A DNA stretch of 64,000 nt, taken from the NCBI RefSeq assembly GCF_001427825.1, contig NZ_LMGT01000001.1:882001-946000 (forward strand). The letters run 5' to 3'. Made by a program: the position numbers and the translations under genes. Below, one piece after another: positions 54,581 through 62,500 of this stretch. Origin of the DNA: Brevundimonas sp. Root608. GTDB taxonomy: Bacteria > Pseudomonadota > Alphaproteobacteria > Caulobacterales > Caulobacteraceae. The notes below the pieces were generated by a model. The model worked only from the letters and a program-made list of their open reading frames with translations. It had not been told where the DNA came from and did no database searches. Positions within the stretch are counted from its first letter, which is position 1, and each line of letters starts with the position of its first letter.

Positions 54581-54720
54581 CTGCGTCTCTCCTGAGCGGC
54601 CGTCTATACGGCTCGGCGGAGAGACGGCGACCGGAGCGAGACGGATGCCGTATGACGACGATCTGCGGCGTCTGGCCACGCCCCGCAACCGGAAAGCGGG
54701 GTCGGACGTTGCAAGCCCCC

Positions 54721-54760
54721 AAAACGAAACGGCGGCGAAGGCTCCCGCCCTCGCCGCCGT
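54721..54760 (-). terminator. Rho-independent terminator downstream of cold-shock gene 2
   Basis: ACGGCGGCGA and TCGCCGCCGT (54751-54760 with 54729-54738) form a 10-base stem on the minus strand, followed by TTCGTTTT. It lies 35 bases after the stop of cold-shock gene 2. Confidence 0.75.
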
Positions 54761-54795
54761 CGAAATCATGCATCGGCCAAGGCCGACGCGGGACC

Positions 54796-55008
54796 TCAGC
54801 CTTCGGTCTTCAGCTGACCAGCCGATTCCTTGCCCGAACGCTTGTCGCGCTCGATTTCGTAGGAAACCTTCTGGTTTTCATCCAGGCCGCGCAGGCCCGC
54901 CTGCTCGACGGCCGAGATGTGGACGAAGACGTCCTTGCCGCCGTCGTCAGGCTGGATGAAGCCGTAGCCCTTGGTGGAGTTGAACCATTTAACAGTGCCG
55001 GTAGCCAT
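54796..55008 (-). CDS. Cold-shock protein CspA family (copy 2)
   Basis: A 70-residue cold-shock-domain protein with RNP1 ([10 protein letters not shown]) and RNP2 (VFVHIS). It starts with the same MATGTVKW as copy 1, also after GGAGGT, and ends [14 protein letters not shown]. The two genes are tandem paralogues split by the FAS1 gene. Its leader and terminator suggest a monocistronic mRNA. Confidence 0.95.
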   Translation of the reverse strand: MATGTVKWFNSTKGYGFIQPDDGGKDVFVHISAVEQAGLRGLDENQKVSYEIERDKRSGKESAGQLKTEG

Positions 55009-55127
55009 TTTCAGGACCTCCGCTAGCGTTGACCTCAGGGAAGAGCCCCTGGAGCCTGTCGGGTCTGAAAGGAGCGGCTAGACCTCAGTGCGAAAGCAGA
55101 GGGTGGCGTTTCGCAGAGAGCTCGACA
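55009..55127 (-). promoter_or_regulatory. Conserved cold-shock mRNA leader (copy 2)
   Basis: Shares the ordered blocks described for copy 1. A hairpin CAGGG/CCCTG spans 55036-55051, again 28-43 bases from the ATG. GCCTGTCGGGTCTGAA (55054-55069) is identical to copy 1. The promoter is presumably just beyond 55127. Confidence 0.6.
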
Positions 55128-55169
55128 AAACGCTTTTGACCTGTCGGCGCGGCAAAATCAAGTCGTGGG

Positions 55170-55382
55170 CTACTCAGCCGCCTCGCCCTCGGGGGCGGGG
55201 ACGTAGTGCTCCTGGCACAGCTTGCGCAGCGCGGCCGTCAGGGTGGGACCGTACAGCGAGTCCTGGATGCGCTCGAACCCTTCGGCCTGAAGCGCGGTCT
55301 TGATCTCGCCGACGGTGCGGCAGCCCCCGCCGCGCGCCAGTTCATAGGCGCGCTCGAGGGTCGTGGGACGATGGTTGCTCAT
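55170..55382 (-). CDS. Small conserved-looking protein of unknown function
   Basis: A 70-residue cytoplasmic protein with two probable helices and a turn: ERAYELARGGGCRTVGEIKTALQAEGFERI and TLTAALRKLCQEHYVP. The composition suggests a small helix-turn-helix-like or adaptor fold, but no family is recognised. I use the ATG at 55382; a longer open frame upstream to 55940 runs antisense to the porin-like gene region and lacks coding character. Confidence 0.6.
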   Translation of the reverse strand: MSNHRPTTLERAYELARGGGCRTVGEIKTALQAEGFERIQDSLYGPTLTAALRKLCQEHYVPAPEGEAAE

Positions 55383-55420
55383 TGCTCCTAGATAGGAGCT
55401 TCGCCGCAAAAAGCGAGGTT

Positions 55421-56125
55421 TCAGAAAGCGATGCTGATCCCGGCGACCAGGGCGTCCGCATACTGCTCGCCCGGGACGTCGGCGTCGGTCGCGTGATAAC
55501 GGACCTCGGCCTCCAGATTGTCGGTCAGGGCGTAGGTGAAACCGGCGTTCCAGCCGGTGTAGTCGATGCTGTTGTCCTGCTCGCGGCGGCCGATGGAGGC
55601 GGTGGCTTCGAGTTTCTCGGTGAACTCCCAGCCGAGGCGGGCCTCGTACCAGGTCCACGCGCGCGTGCCGCCCGTTCCGTCGGGCGAGTGCTGCAGGCGA
55701 AGGCGGCCGCTGGCCGGGCCGATGGAGCGTTTGACGTCGGCCGTGAACTCCCAGGCGTTGTCGTCCGCGCCCGGATTGGCGTCGATCTGCTGCTTGTATG
55801 TGGCGTTCAGGTCCAGATCGAAGCCGGCCAGTTCCGGGGTGAAGCCGGCGCCGATTTCCGTTTCCAGCTCCGAGCCGGTCGAGCTCTTGATCGTCTCGGC
55901 GCCCACGCCGGCGTAAAACAGACCCGAGGCGCTCTCCCACTCCGCCTGACCCCAGACATAGGCCTCGCCATTCGACTTGGAGGCGTCCTTGGAGCGGTTG
56001 TCGGTCGCGGCGCCGAAGGCGAAGGACCAGCTTCCGGCGGCCGGCGCGGCCTCCTGGGCGGCGGCGGAACCGGCGAAGGCGAGCAGGGCGGTCGCCGTGG
56101 CGGCGGTCGTCAGGGTGCGGAGCAT
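55421..56125 (-). CDS. TorF-family putative porin
   Basis: A 234-residue outer-membrane protein of the TorF/Gcw_chp group. The signal peptide ends GSAAAQ (about residue 23). Alternating strands such as GSWSFAFGAATDNRSKDASKSN, YVWGQAEWESASGLFYAGVGAE and WTWYEARLGWEFTEKLEATASIG suggest a 12-strand-like barrel, with a terminal Phe (ISIAF). The transported solute is unknown. A small palindrome CCTCGTTGAACGAGG (56137-56151) lies just upstream. Confidence 0.85.
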   Translation of the reverse strand: MLRTLTTAATATALLAFAGSAAAQEAAPAAGSWSFAFGAATDNRSKDASKSNGEAYVWGQAEWESASGLFYAGVGAETIKSSTGSELETEIGAGFTPELAGFDLDLNATYKQQIDANPGADDNAWEFTADVKRSIGPASGRLRLQHSPDGTGGTRAWTWYEARLGWEFTEKLEATASIGRREQDNSIDYTGWNAGFTYALTDNLEAEVRYHATDADVPGEQYADALVAGISIAF

Positions 56126-56155
56126 GTGAGTCGGCCTCGTTGAACGAGGCGGGGT

Positions 56156-57082
56156 CTAGAGACGCTTCTTGTCGAATTTGTCACAAGCTTGCGAAAATTC
56201 GTCCGCGAGCCGAGCGACAAGCTGCGCCGTGGGCAGAATGTCATGCACCGCGCCGGCGCCCTGGCCGGCCGACCAGACCGTCTTCCAGGCCTTCGCCTCC
56301 TCGCCCATGTCGAGCTTGTGCTCGGGCAGGGATTTCGGATCGATGCCGTTGGCGACCAGCGACGGGGTCAGGAAATTGGCGGGGATGCCCGAGACGGCGG
56401 GGGTGTAGGTGATGTCGCTGGCCCCCGCATCGACGATCATCTCCTTGTACTCGCCCTGGGCGCCGCTCTCGGTCGTGGCGATGAAGCGGGTGCCCATATA
56501 GGCGAAGTCGGCGCCCATCATCAGGGCGGCGGCGACGTCGGAGCCGGTCGACAGGCAGCCGGACAGGATGATGGTCCCGTCGAAGAAGGAGCGGACCTCG
56601 TCGACCAGGGCGAAGGGATTGACCACGCCGGCGTGGCCGCCCGCGCCGTTGGCCACCAGGATCAGGCCGTCGACGCCCGCCTGGGCCGCCTTGCGGGCGT
56701 GGCGGATGTTGGCGATGTCGTGGAAGACCACGCCGCCGTAGCCGTGCACCGCCTCGACCACGTCGCGCACGGCCCCCAGGGAGGTGATGACCAGCGGAAC
56801 CTGTTCCTCGACCGTCACCATCATGTCGGCCATCAGCCGGGGATTGGTCGGGTGGACGATGTGGTTGACGCCGAAGGCGGCGGCGTCGGGCTTCAGCCGG
56901 CCCTTGATCTCGTGGATCCAGTCCCGATAGCCCTCGGTGGTGCGCTGGTTCAGCGAGGGGAAGGTGCCGATCACCCCGGCGTTGCAGGCCTCGACCACCA
57001 GATCCGGTCCGGAGACCAGGAACATGGGCGCGGCGATGACCGGCAGTTTCAGGCCCTTTTTCAGCGAAGCCGGAATGGCCAT
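56156..57082 (-). CDS. Nitronate monooxygenase (2-nitropropane dioxygenase family)
   Basis: FMN-dependent TIM-barrel enzyme of 308 residues that oxidises alkyl nitronates such as propionate-3-nitronate. Features are LPVIAAPMFLVSGPDLVVEACNAGVIGTF, ANGAGGHAG with the candidate catalytic His, SGCLSTGSDVAAALMMGADFAYMGTRFIATTES, and a long C-terminal region. I start at MAIPASLKKG; the frame is open to 57214, but part of that extension is translated palindromic repeat ([11 protein letters not shown]). Confidence 0.92.
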   Translation of the reverse strand: MAIPASLKKGLKLPVIAAPMFLVSGPDLVVEACNAGVIGTFPSLNQRTTEGYRDWIHEIKGRLKPDAAAFGVNHIVHPTNPRLMADMMVTVEEQVPLVITSLGAVRDVVEAVHGYGGVVFHDIANIRHARKAAQAGVDGLILVANGAGGHAGVVNPFALVDEVRSFFDGTIILSGCLSTGSDVAAALMMGADFAYMGTRFIATTESGAQGEYKEMIVDAGASDITYTPAVSGIPANFLTPSLVANGIDPKSLPEHKLDMGEEAKAWKTVWSAGQGAGAVHDILPTAQLVARLADEFSQACDKFDKKRL

Positions 57083-57149
57083 GGTGTTTTCCCAGTTGTC
57101 TTTGGCTACGGATAGCGGGCTGTCGCGGGGGAAGGCAAACTTTGTTCCG

Positions 57150-57260
57150 CCGTCATCCTCGGGCTTGACCCGAGGATCGGAGGCGGGGCCAGCCGGTAGA
57201 CTGACAGTCGGCATCGTGCGCCGGAACGTCCGATCCTCGGGTCAAGCCCGAGGATGACGG
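57150..57260. repeat. Palindromic repeat pair (CTTGACCCGAGGATC family), copy 2
   Basis: The same perfect 29-base arms as copy 1, at 57150-57178 and 57232-57260, around a 53-base spacer unrelated to that of copy 1. It lies between the divergent nitronate monooxygenase and queF genes, directly in their promoter space. Confidence 0.93.
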
Positions 57261-57288
57261 GATCGGGGGAACCCGCTACATCCCCGCC

Positions 57289-57750
57289 ATGACCACCGAC
57301 ACCTCAGGCCTGCACCAGCTCGGCCAACACACCGTCCAGCCGACGAGCCCGGAAACGGCCGAGCTGGAGCGGGTGCCTAACCCCCACGCGGACACCCTGT
57401 ATCTGACCCGCTTCACCGCGCCGGAGTTCACCAGCCTGTGCCCGGTGACCGGCCAGCCGGACTTCGCCCACATCGTCATCGACTATGCGCCGGGCGACTG
57501 GCTGGTCGAGTCGAAGTCGCTGAAACTGTACCTGACCAGTTTCCGCAACCACGGCGCCTTCCACGAGGACTGCACCGTCGCCATCGGAAAGAAGATCGCC
57601 GACCTGCTGCAGCCGAAATGGCTGAGGATCGGCGGCTACTGGTATCCGCGCGGCGGCATCCCGATCGACGTCTTCTGGCAGACGGGGGCCGCGCCGGCGG
57701 GGCTGTGGCTGCCGGACCAGGGCGTGCCGACCTATCGCGGGCGGGGGTGA
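57289..57750 (+). CDS. queF: 7-cyano-7-deazaguanine reductase (QueF, type I)
   Basis: NADPH-dependent enzyme that reduces preQ0 to preQ1 in queuosine biosynthesis. The 153-residue length fits the unimodular (YkvM-like) type. Cys51 in [12 protein letters not shown] is the thioimide-forming nucleophile, Asp58 assists, and the family motif appears as ESKSLKLY (74-81) followed by [10 protein letters not shown]. No other queuosine genes are in the window. Its promoter region contains palindromic repeat copy 2. Confidence 0.96.
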   Translation: MTTDTSGLHQLGQHTVQPTSPETAELERVPNPHADTLYLTRFTAPEFTSLCPVTGQPDFAHIVIDYAPGDWLVESKSLKLYLTSFRNHGAFHEDCTVAIGKKIADLLQPKWLRIGGYWYPRGGIPIDVFWQTGAAPAGLWLPDQGVPTYRGRG

Positions 57751-57821
57751 ATTCGCCCGACCGCGCGAAATGCTCACATTCCGCTCATGCCTGAACGGGC
57801 GGATGCGGTCAGGGTGACCTC

Positions 57822-58703
57822 ATGACCGATTCCTCCCGCCTTCCACTCGAAACCTGGGGCCGTCACTGGCTGGGCCGTCTCCAGACCCGGGCCGACCGGC
57901 GGGCGTGGAGCCGCTACGGCTTCGAGTTCCTGATGTTTGGCATCAAGCAGGGCTGGGCCTGTCTGTTCGGCGGGGCGATGCTGGCCCTGCTGCTGGCGAC
58001 ACATCTGTGGTGGCCGGATCAGGCGGCGGTCAGCCGCTACGACTTCCTCGTGGTGGGGGCGCTGGCCATCCAGGCGGCCATGCTGGCGCTGAAGCTGGAG
58101 AGCTGGGAGGAGGCGAGGGTCATCTTCGTCTTCCATGTGGTCGGCACCATCATGGAGCTGTTCAAGACCCAGGCCGGGTCGTGGATCTATCCCGAGGACA
58201 GCATCCTGCGCATCGGCATGGTGCCGCTGTTCTCGGGCTTCATGTATGCGGCCGTGGGCAGCTACATCGCCCGCATCCAGCGCATCTTCGACATCAAATT
58301 CCGCCACTACCCGCCGCTGTGGACGACCTGGGTGCTGGCGGCGGCGATCTACGTCAACTTCTTCGCCCACCACTGGCTGCCGGACATTCGCCTCGGCCTG
58401 TTCGCCCTGACGGCGGTGCTGTTCGGGCGCGGCTGGTTCTATTTCACCCCGGACCGGACGCGGCGGGCCATGCCCTTCCTGCTGGGATTCTTCCTGGTCG
58501 CGACCTTCATCTGGCTGGCCGAGAACATCGCCACCTTCGCCAACGCCTGGGTCTATCCGTCCCAGAGCGACGGCTGGCATCCGGTGTCGCTGGCCAAGCT
58601 GGGCAGCTGGTTCCTGCTGATGATGATCAGCGTGGTGCTGGTGTCGCTGGTGCACCGGCCGGAGGAGGAGGTTCTGCCTTCAGACCGTCATCCTCGGGCT
58701 TGA
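57822..58703 (+). CDS. DUF817 integral membrane protein
   Basis: A 293-residue polytopic protein with about eight hydrophobic helices, including ACLFGGAMLALLLATHLWW, VVGALAIQAAMLALKL, YVNFFAHHWLP and FLLGFFLVATFIWLAENIATFANAW. FVFHVVGTIMELFKTQAGSWIYPED is the best conserved DUF817 block. Its function is unknown. The last residues (DRHPRA) and the stop are encoded by palindromic repeat copy 3, so the original C-terminus may have been altered. Confidence 0.88.
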   Translation: MTDSSRLPLETWGRHWLGRLQTRADRRAWSRYGFEFLMFGIKQGWACLFGGAMLALLLATHLWWPDQAAVSRYDFLVVGALAIQAAMLALKLESWEEARVIFVFHVVGTIMELFKTQAGSWIYPEDSILRIGMVPLFSGFMYAAVGSYIARIQRIFDIKFRHYPPLWTTWVLAAAIYVNFFAHHWLPDIRLGLFALTAVLFGRGWFYFTPDRTRRAMPFLLGFFLVATFIWLAENIATFANAWVYPSQSDGWHPVSLAKLGSWFLLMMISVVLVSLVHRPEEEVLPSDRHPRA

Positions 58704-58797
58704 CCCGAGGATCGGAGGTTGGGAGGGCTGGACGCAAAGGGTTCTGACACCCTGCGACCGCCGGGCCTGATCCTCGGGTCAAGCCCGAGGATGACGG
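58685..58797. repeat. Palindromic repeat pair (CTTGACCCGAGGATC family), copy 3
   Basis: Perfect 29-base arms at 58685-58713 and 58769-58797 around a 55-base spacer. The left arm lies inside the DUF817 coding frame and supplies its stop; the right arm ends 14 bases before the next ATG. Confidence 0.93.
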
Positions 58798-58811
58798 AGT
58801 AAAAGGGAACC

Positions 58812-60458
58812 ATGACCACAACCACCACCGACGTCGTCATCCTGGGCGGGGGCCACAACGGGCTGGTGTGCGCCTTCTATCTGGCGAAGGCGGGGCTGAA
58901 GGTCACGGTGCTGGAGCGCCGCCATGTGGTCGGCGGGGCCGCGGTGACCGAGGAATTCCATCCCGGCTTCCGCAACTCGACCGCCAGCTACACCGTCAGC
59001 CTGCTGAACCCGAAGATCATCGCCGATCTGGAGCTGGCGCGGCACGGCCTGCGGGTGGTCGAGCGCAAGGTGTCCAACTTCCTGCCCTTCGATGACGGCC
59101 GCCGTTTCCTGGCCGGCGAGGGGCGGACGCAGGCGGAGTTGGCGAAATTCTCGACCCGCGATGCGGAGCGGCTGCCCGACTATGAGGCGCGGCTGGAGGT
59201 CGTGGCGTCTGTCTTGCGCGACTGGATTCTGAAGGCGCCGCCCAACATGGTCGAGGCCGGCTGGATGGCCATGCTGCCGGAACTGCTGAAGGGCGTGTCG
59301 CTGGGCAAACAGGCGGCGGGGCTGGATGTCACCGGGCGGCGCGACCTGCTGGACCTGTTCGCCAAGTCGGCGGGCGACTGGCTGGACGGCTGGTTCGAGA
59401 GCGATCCGATCAAGGCCCTGTTCGGCTTCGACAGCGTCGTCGGAAACTACGCCAGTCCGTACACGCCGGGATCGGCCTATGTGCTGCTGCACCACGTGTT
59501 CGGCGAGGTGAACGGGCGCAAGGGCGTCTGGGGCCATGCCATCGGCGGCATGGGCGCCATCACCCAGGCCATGGCCGCCGCCTGCGCCGAGGTCGGGGTC
59601 GACGTACGGCTGGACACGCCGATCGCCTCGGTCCTGACCGAGAAGGGCCGGGCCGTCGGGGCGGTGACCGAGGCCGGCGACGTGGTCCGGGCGCGGGCCG
59701 TGGTGTCCAACCTGCATCCGCGCCTTCTGTTCGAGCGCTTCGTGGACGACGCCGTCGTTCCGGCCGACTTCCGCGAGCGGATCGGCGCCTACCAGTCGGG
59801 TTCGGGCACCTTCCGCATGAATGTGGCCCTGTCGGAGTTGCCGAACTTCACCGCCCTGCCGGGACAGGGCGACCATCTGACCGCCGGCATCATCATCGCC
59901 CCGAGCCTGTCCTATATGGACCGGGCCCATGCCGAGGCGCGTCTGAACGGCTGGTCGTCGAAGCCGATCGTGGAGATGCTGATCCCCTCGACCCTGGACG
60001 ACACGCTCGCGCCGCCGGGACAGCATGTCGCCAGCCTTTTCTGCCAGCATGTCGATCCGACGCTCGGCGACGAACATCGCGACACCGTGGCGGACCTCAT
60101 GATCGAGACGGTCGAGGCCCATGCGCCGGGGTTCAAGGCGTCGGTGGTCGGCCGGCTGGCGCTGGGGCCGCGCGATCTGGAGCGGCGCTTCGGCCTGGTC
60201 GGCGGCGACATCTTCCATGGCCGGCTGTCGCTGGACCAGCTGTTCAGCGCCCGCCCGGTGCTGGGCCACGCCGACCACCGCATGCCGGTTCCCGGCCTGT
60301 ACCTGTGCGGATCCGGCGCCCATCCGGGCGGCGGCGTCACCGGCGCGCCGGGTCACAATGCGGCGCGGGCGGTGCTGAAGGACCTGGGGGGTAGGTTCCA
60401 GGGGCCAGGGGCCAGGGGCCAGGGGCTAGGGGCCAGGGTGGGGCTGGGCCTTCCCTAA
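58812..60458 (+). CDS. FAD-dependent oxidoreductase, PYROXD2/phytoene-desaturase-like
   Basis: A 548-residue flavoprotein of the CrtI-related amine-oxidase superfamily. The FAD-binding start VVILGGGHNGLVCAFYLAKAG leads into VVGGAAVTEEFHPGFRNSTASY; the C-terminal FAD segment is PGLYLCGSGAHPGGGVTGAPGHNAA. The central GHAIGGMGAITQAMAAACAE is typical of the PYROXD2-like branch, whose substrate is not established. No carotenoid genes are adjacent, so carotenoid desaturation is unlikely. The last roughly 20 residues (GARGQGLGARVG) are encoded by a 7-base tandem repeat and look like an accretion. Confidence 0.88.
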   Translation: MTTTTTDVVILGGGHNGLVCAFYLAKAGLKVTVLERRHVVGGAAVTEEFHPGFRNSTASYTVSLLNPKIIADLELARHGLRVVERKVSNFLPFDDGRRFLAGEGRTQAELAKFSTRDAERLPDYEARLEVVASVLRDWILKAPPNMVEAGWMAMLPELLKGVSLGKQAAGLDVTGRRDLLDLFAKSAGDWLDGWFESDPIKALFGFDSVVGNYASPYTPGSAYVLLHHVFGEVNGRKGVWGHAIGGMGAITQAMAAACAEVGVDVRLDTPIASVLTEKGRAVGAVTEAGDVVRARAVVSNLHPRLLFERFVDDAVVPADFRERIGAYQSGSGTFRMNVALSELPNFTALPGQGDHLTAGIIIAPSLSYMDRAHAEARLNGWSSKPIVEMLIPSTLDDTLAPPGQHVASLFCQHVDPTLGDEHRDTVADLMIETVEAHAPGFKASVVGRLALGPRDLERRFGLVGGDIFHGRLSLDQLFSARPVLGHADHRMPVPGLYLCGSGAHPGGGVTGAPGHNAARAVLKDLGGRFQGPGARGQGLGARVGLGLP

Positions 60459-60484
60459 AACCTGGAACCTGGAACCTGGAACCT
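60393..60484. repeat. Two adjacent 7-base tandem repeats
   Basis: GGGGCCA (with one GGGGCTA) repeats about five times at 60401-60438, and CCTGGAA repeats three times plus CCT at 60461-60484. AGGTTCCA at the left edge can pair with TGGAACCT at the right. The first array lies inside the 3' end of the oxidoreductase gene, and the second reaches the stop of the convergent REC gene. Length variation is likely. Confidence 0.9.
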
Positions 60485-60860
60485 AGACGTTCTCGACCCC
60501 CATCGCCTTCATCAGGGCGTCGCGGACGGCGGCCTCGGTGAAGGGTTTCTGGATCGTGGCCTGGCCGCGCCATTCCTCGGGCAGGCCGCCCTCGCCATAG
60601 CCGGTCGAGAAGACGAACGGCACGCCGCGGGCCTTCAGCGCCTCGGCCACGGGGAAGACCTGACGGCCGGCGACATTGACGTCCAGAAGGGCGGCGTCGA
60701 GGGGTTCGCCGTCCGTCGCCAGGGCAAGGCCCTCGTCGATATTGGCGGCGGGACCCACCGGGGTGCAGCCCATGTCTTCCAGAATGGTCTCAAGCAGCAT
60801 GGCGACGAGGGATTCGTCCTCGACCACGAGAACCCGGCGGCCGGTTAGAGGTGCGCTCAT
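60483..60860 (-). CDS. Stand-alone receiver-domain response regulator
   Basis: A 125-residue CheY-like protein with no output domain. VLVVEDESLVAM holds the acidic pocket (Glu14, Asp15), Asp60 in LLDVNVAG is the phospho-acceptor, and Lys105 in IQKPF completes the site. The ATG overlaps the stop of the HWE kinase by ATGA, so the kinase is its obvious partner. It may relay phosphate to another protein. Its stop lies within the tandem-repeat region. Confidence 0.92.
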   Translation of the reverse strand: MSAPLTGRRVLVVEDESLVAMLLETILEDMGCTPVGPAANIDEGLALATDGEPLDAALLDVNVAGRQVFPVAEALKARGVPFVFSTGYGEGGLPEEWRGQATIQKPFTEAAVRDALMKAMGVENV

Positions 60861-62383
60861 GAAAGTGTCCCGCGATCGAGCGGAATCGAGAAGTCCGCAC
60901 TGAAACCGTCGCTTGCGTAGTCCAGTTTGACCTCCCCCGCCAGATCGTGACGAACGTTTCGTTCAATCAGCCGGCTGCCGAAACCCCGGCCTTCCGGGGG
61001 GCGGACCGGGGGGCCGCCGACCTCGCGCCAGGTCAGATGCAGGGTGCGCCCGGCCTGATTGGCCACCGTCCAGTCGACCAGCACCCGCCCGTCCGGAGCC
61101 GACAGGGCGCCGTACTTGGCCGCATTGGTCGCAAGTTCATGGAAAATCATCCCGAACGACAGGGCCGCGGCGGGCTCGAGGGCGATCGGCGGTCCGTTCA
61201 GCGTCACCCGGTGAACGCCGTGGGCCGCCGTCTCGTGCTGGAGGATGTCGCCCAGGTCGGCGCCTTCCCAGTGGCTGCGCGTCAGCAGGTCGTGGGTGTG
61301 CGACAGGGCCAGCAGACGGGCCTGGAACCCCTCGGCGAAGGTGCGGGGATCGAGGTGCGAGCGGGCGGTCTGGATGGCGATCGACTGAACCGTGGCGAGG
61401 GTGTTCTTCACCCGGTGATTGAGCTCGTCGATCATCAGCTTCTGGCGTTCGGCGGCCATCACCACATCGGTCACGTCATGGCCCTGGACGAAAACCCCGA
61501 CGATGCGCCCGTCGGCGTCGCGGATCGGCTGGTAGATGAAGTCGACATAGGCCGAGTCCGGCTCCGCGCCCGGTTCGCGCTGAAACCGGACCAGGCTGGC
61601 CTTGCCCTGGACCGGCTCGCCCGTCTCGAACACGCTGTCCAGCATGTCGATATAGCCCTGGCCCTCGACCTCGGGCAGGGCTTCCGCGACCGGCCGGCCC
61701 TCGACATCGCGATGGCCGATCAGGCGCCGGTAGGCCTCGTTGTAGAACTGGAAGACGTGATCGGGTCCGGCGAGCACGGCGACGAAGCCGGGCGCCTGCA
61801 TGAACATGTCGACCAGCCGGTTGCGTTCGCTGGCGAGACGGAGGTTGTCCTCCTGGACGATGCGGGCCCGCTCGAGGACGTTGCCCCCGATCATGGCGTC
61901 CAGGGCGCTGGTGGACGAGGCGGTTTCCGGGGTCGCCATGCGATTGCGCAACAACTCCAGCTCGGTGATGTCCGTCGTGTGCTGCAACAGCCAGACGACC
62001 TCGCCGGAGGCGTCGAGGATCGGCGTGTGGGTGGCGCTCCAGAATCGCTCCTCCATGACCGGTTCGCCGTGCGGGGCGGCGCGCGGGATGGAAAACCGGA
62101 CAAGGGCGAGATGATCCCGCTTGCGGCCGTCGCGGGCTTTTTCCAGCGACGCCTTCACCTGACGCACATTCTCGGGAGCCTCTTCGCCCGGCCCGGAATC
62201 GAAGGCGGCGAAGAGGGGACGGCCGACGATGGCGTCGCGCGTGCTGCTGGTGACGTCCAGATAGGCCTGGTTGGCGCCGGCGATGCGCAGATCGGGCGTG
62301 AGCAGGACGTAGGGATTCGGCGAGGCGTCGAACGCCGCGGCCAGATCGACCGCAAGGTCGCCCGATTTCATCAGATATTTCAA
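60857..62383 (-). CDS. HWE-family sensor histidine kinase with two PAS domains
   Basis: A 508-residue soluble kinase. PAS 1 (about 15-140) ends WLLQHTTDITELE; PAS 2 (about 190-310) includes FYNEAYRRLIGH and ends VFVQGHDVTDVV. The phosphorylation region IDELNHRVKNTLATVQSIA has His323, and the ATPase domain shows FHELATNAAKYGALS and the W-R-E triad (LTWREVGG) that defines HWE kinases, with GFGSRLIERNV as the G box. A light or redox cofactor is possible; no LOV cysteine motif is seen. A second ATG four codons in is possible. Confidence 0.93.
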   Translation of the reverse strand: MKYLMKSGDLAVDLAAAFDASPNPYVLLTPDLRIAGANQAYLDVTSSTRDAIVGRPLFAAFDSGPGEEAPENVRQVKASLEKARDGRKRDHLALVRFSIPRAAPHGEPVMEERFWSATHTPILDASGEVVWLLQHTTDITELELLRNRMATPETASSTSALDAMIGGNVLERARIVQEDNLRLASERNRLVDMFMQAPGFVAVLAGPDHVFQFYNEAYRRLIGHRDVEGRPVAEALPEVEGQGYIDMLDSVFETGEPVQGKASLVRFQREPGAEPDSAYVDFIYQPIRDADGRIVGVFVQGHDVTDVVMAAERQKLMIDELNHRVKNTLATVQSIAIQTARSHLDPRTFAEGFQARLLALSHTHDLLTRSHWEGADLGDILQHETAAHGVHRVTLNGPPIALEPAAALSFGMIFHELATNAAKYGALSAPDGRVLVDWTVANQAGRTLHLTWREVGGPPVRPPEGRGFGSRLIERNVRHDLAGEVKLDYASDGFSADFSIPLDRGTLS

Positions 62384-62500
62384 GCCAATTCCCGCCCCAC
62401 TATGGCCACAACGCGTTGACCCGTCATCGGTTCACCCGTTCGCGTGCGCGGGGCGCAAAGCTATTTGAGACGCCGGGGTCGGTCGCGCTAGGGTCGGTTC

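Noticed and set aside
58812-60458. Carotenoid desaturase assignment (CrtI)
   Set aside because: The fold is related, but the PYROXD2-like central region and absence of any carotenoid gene nearby argue against it.
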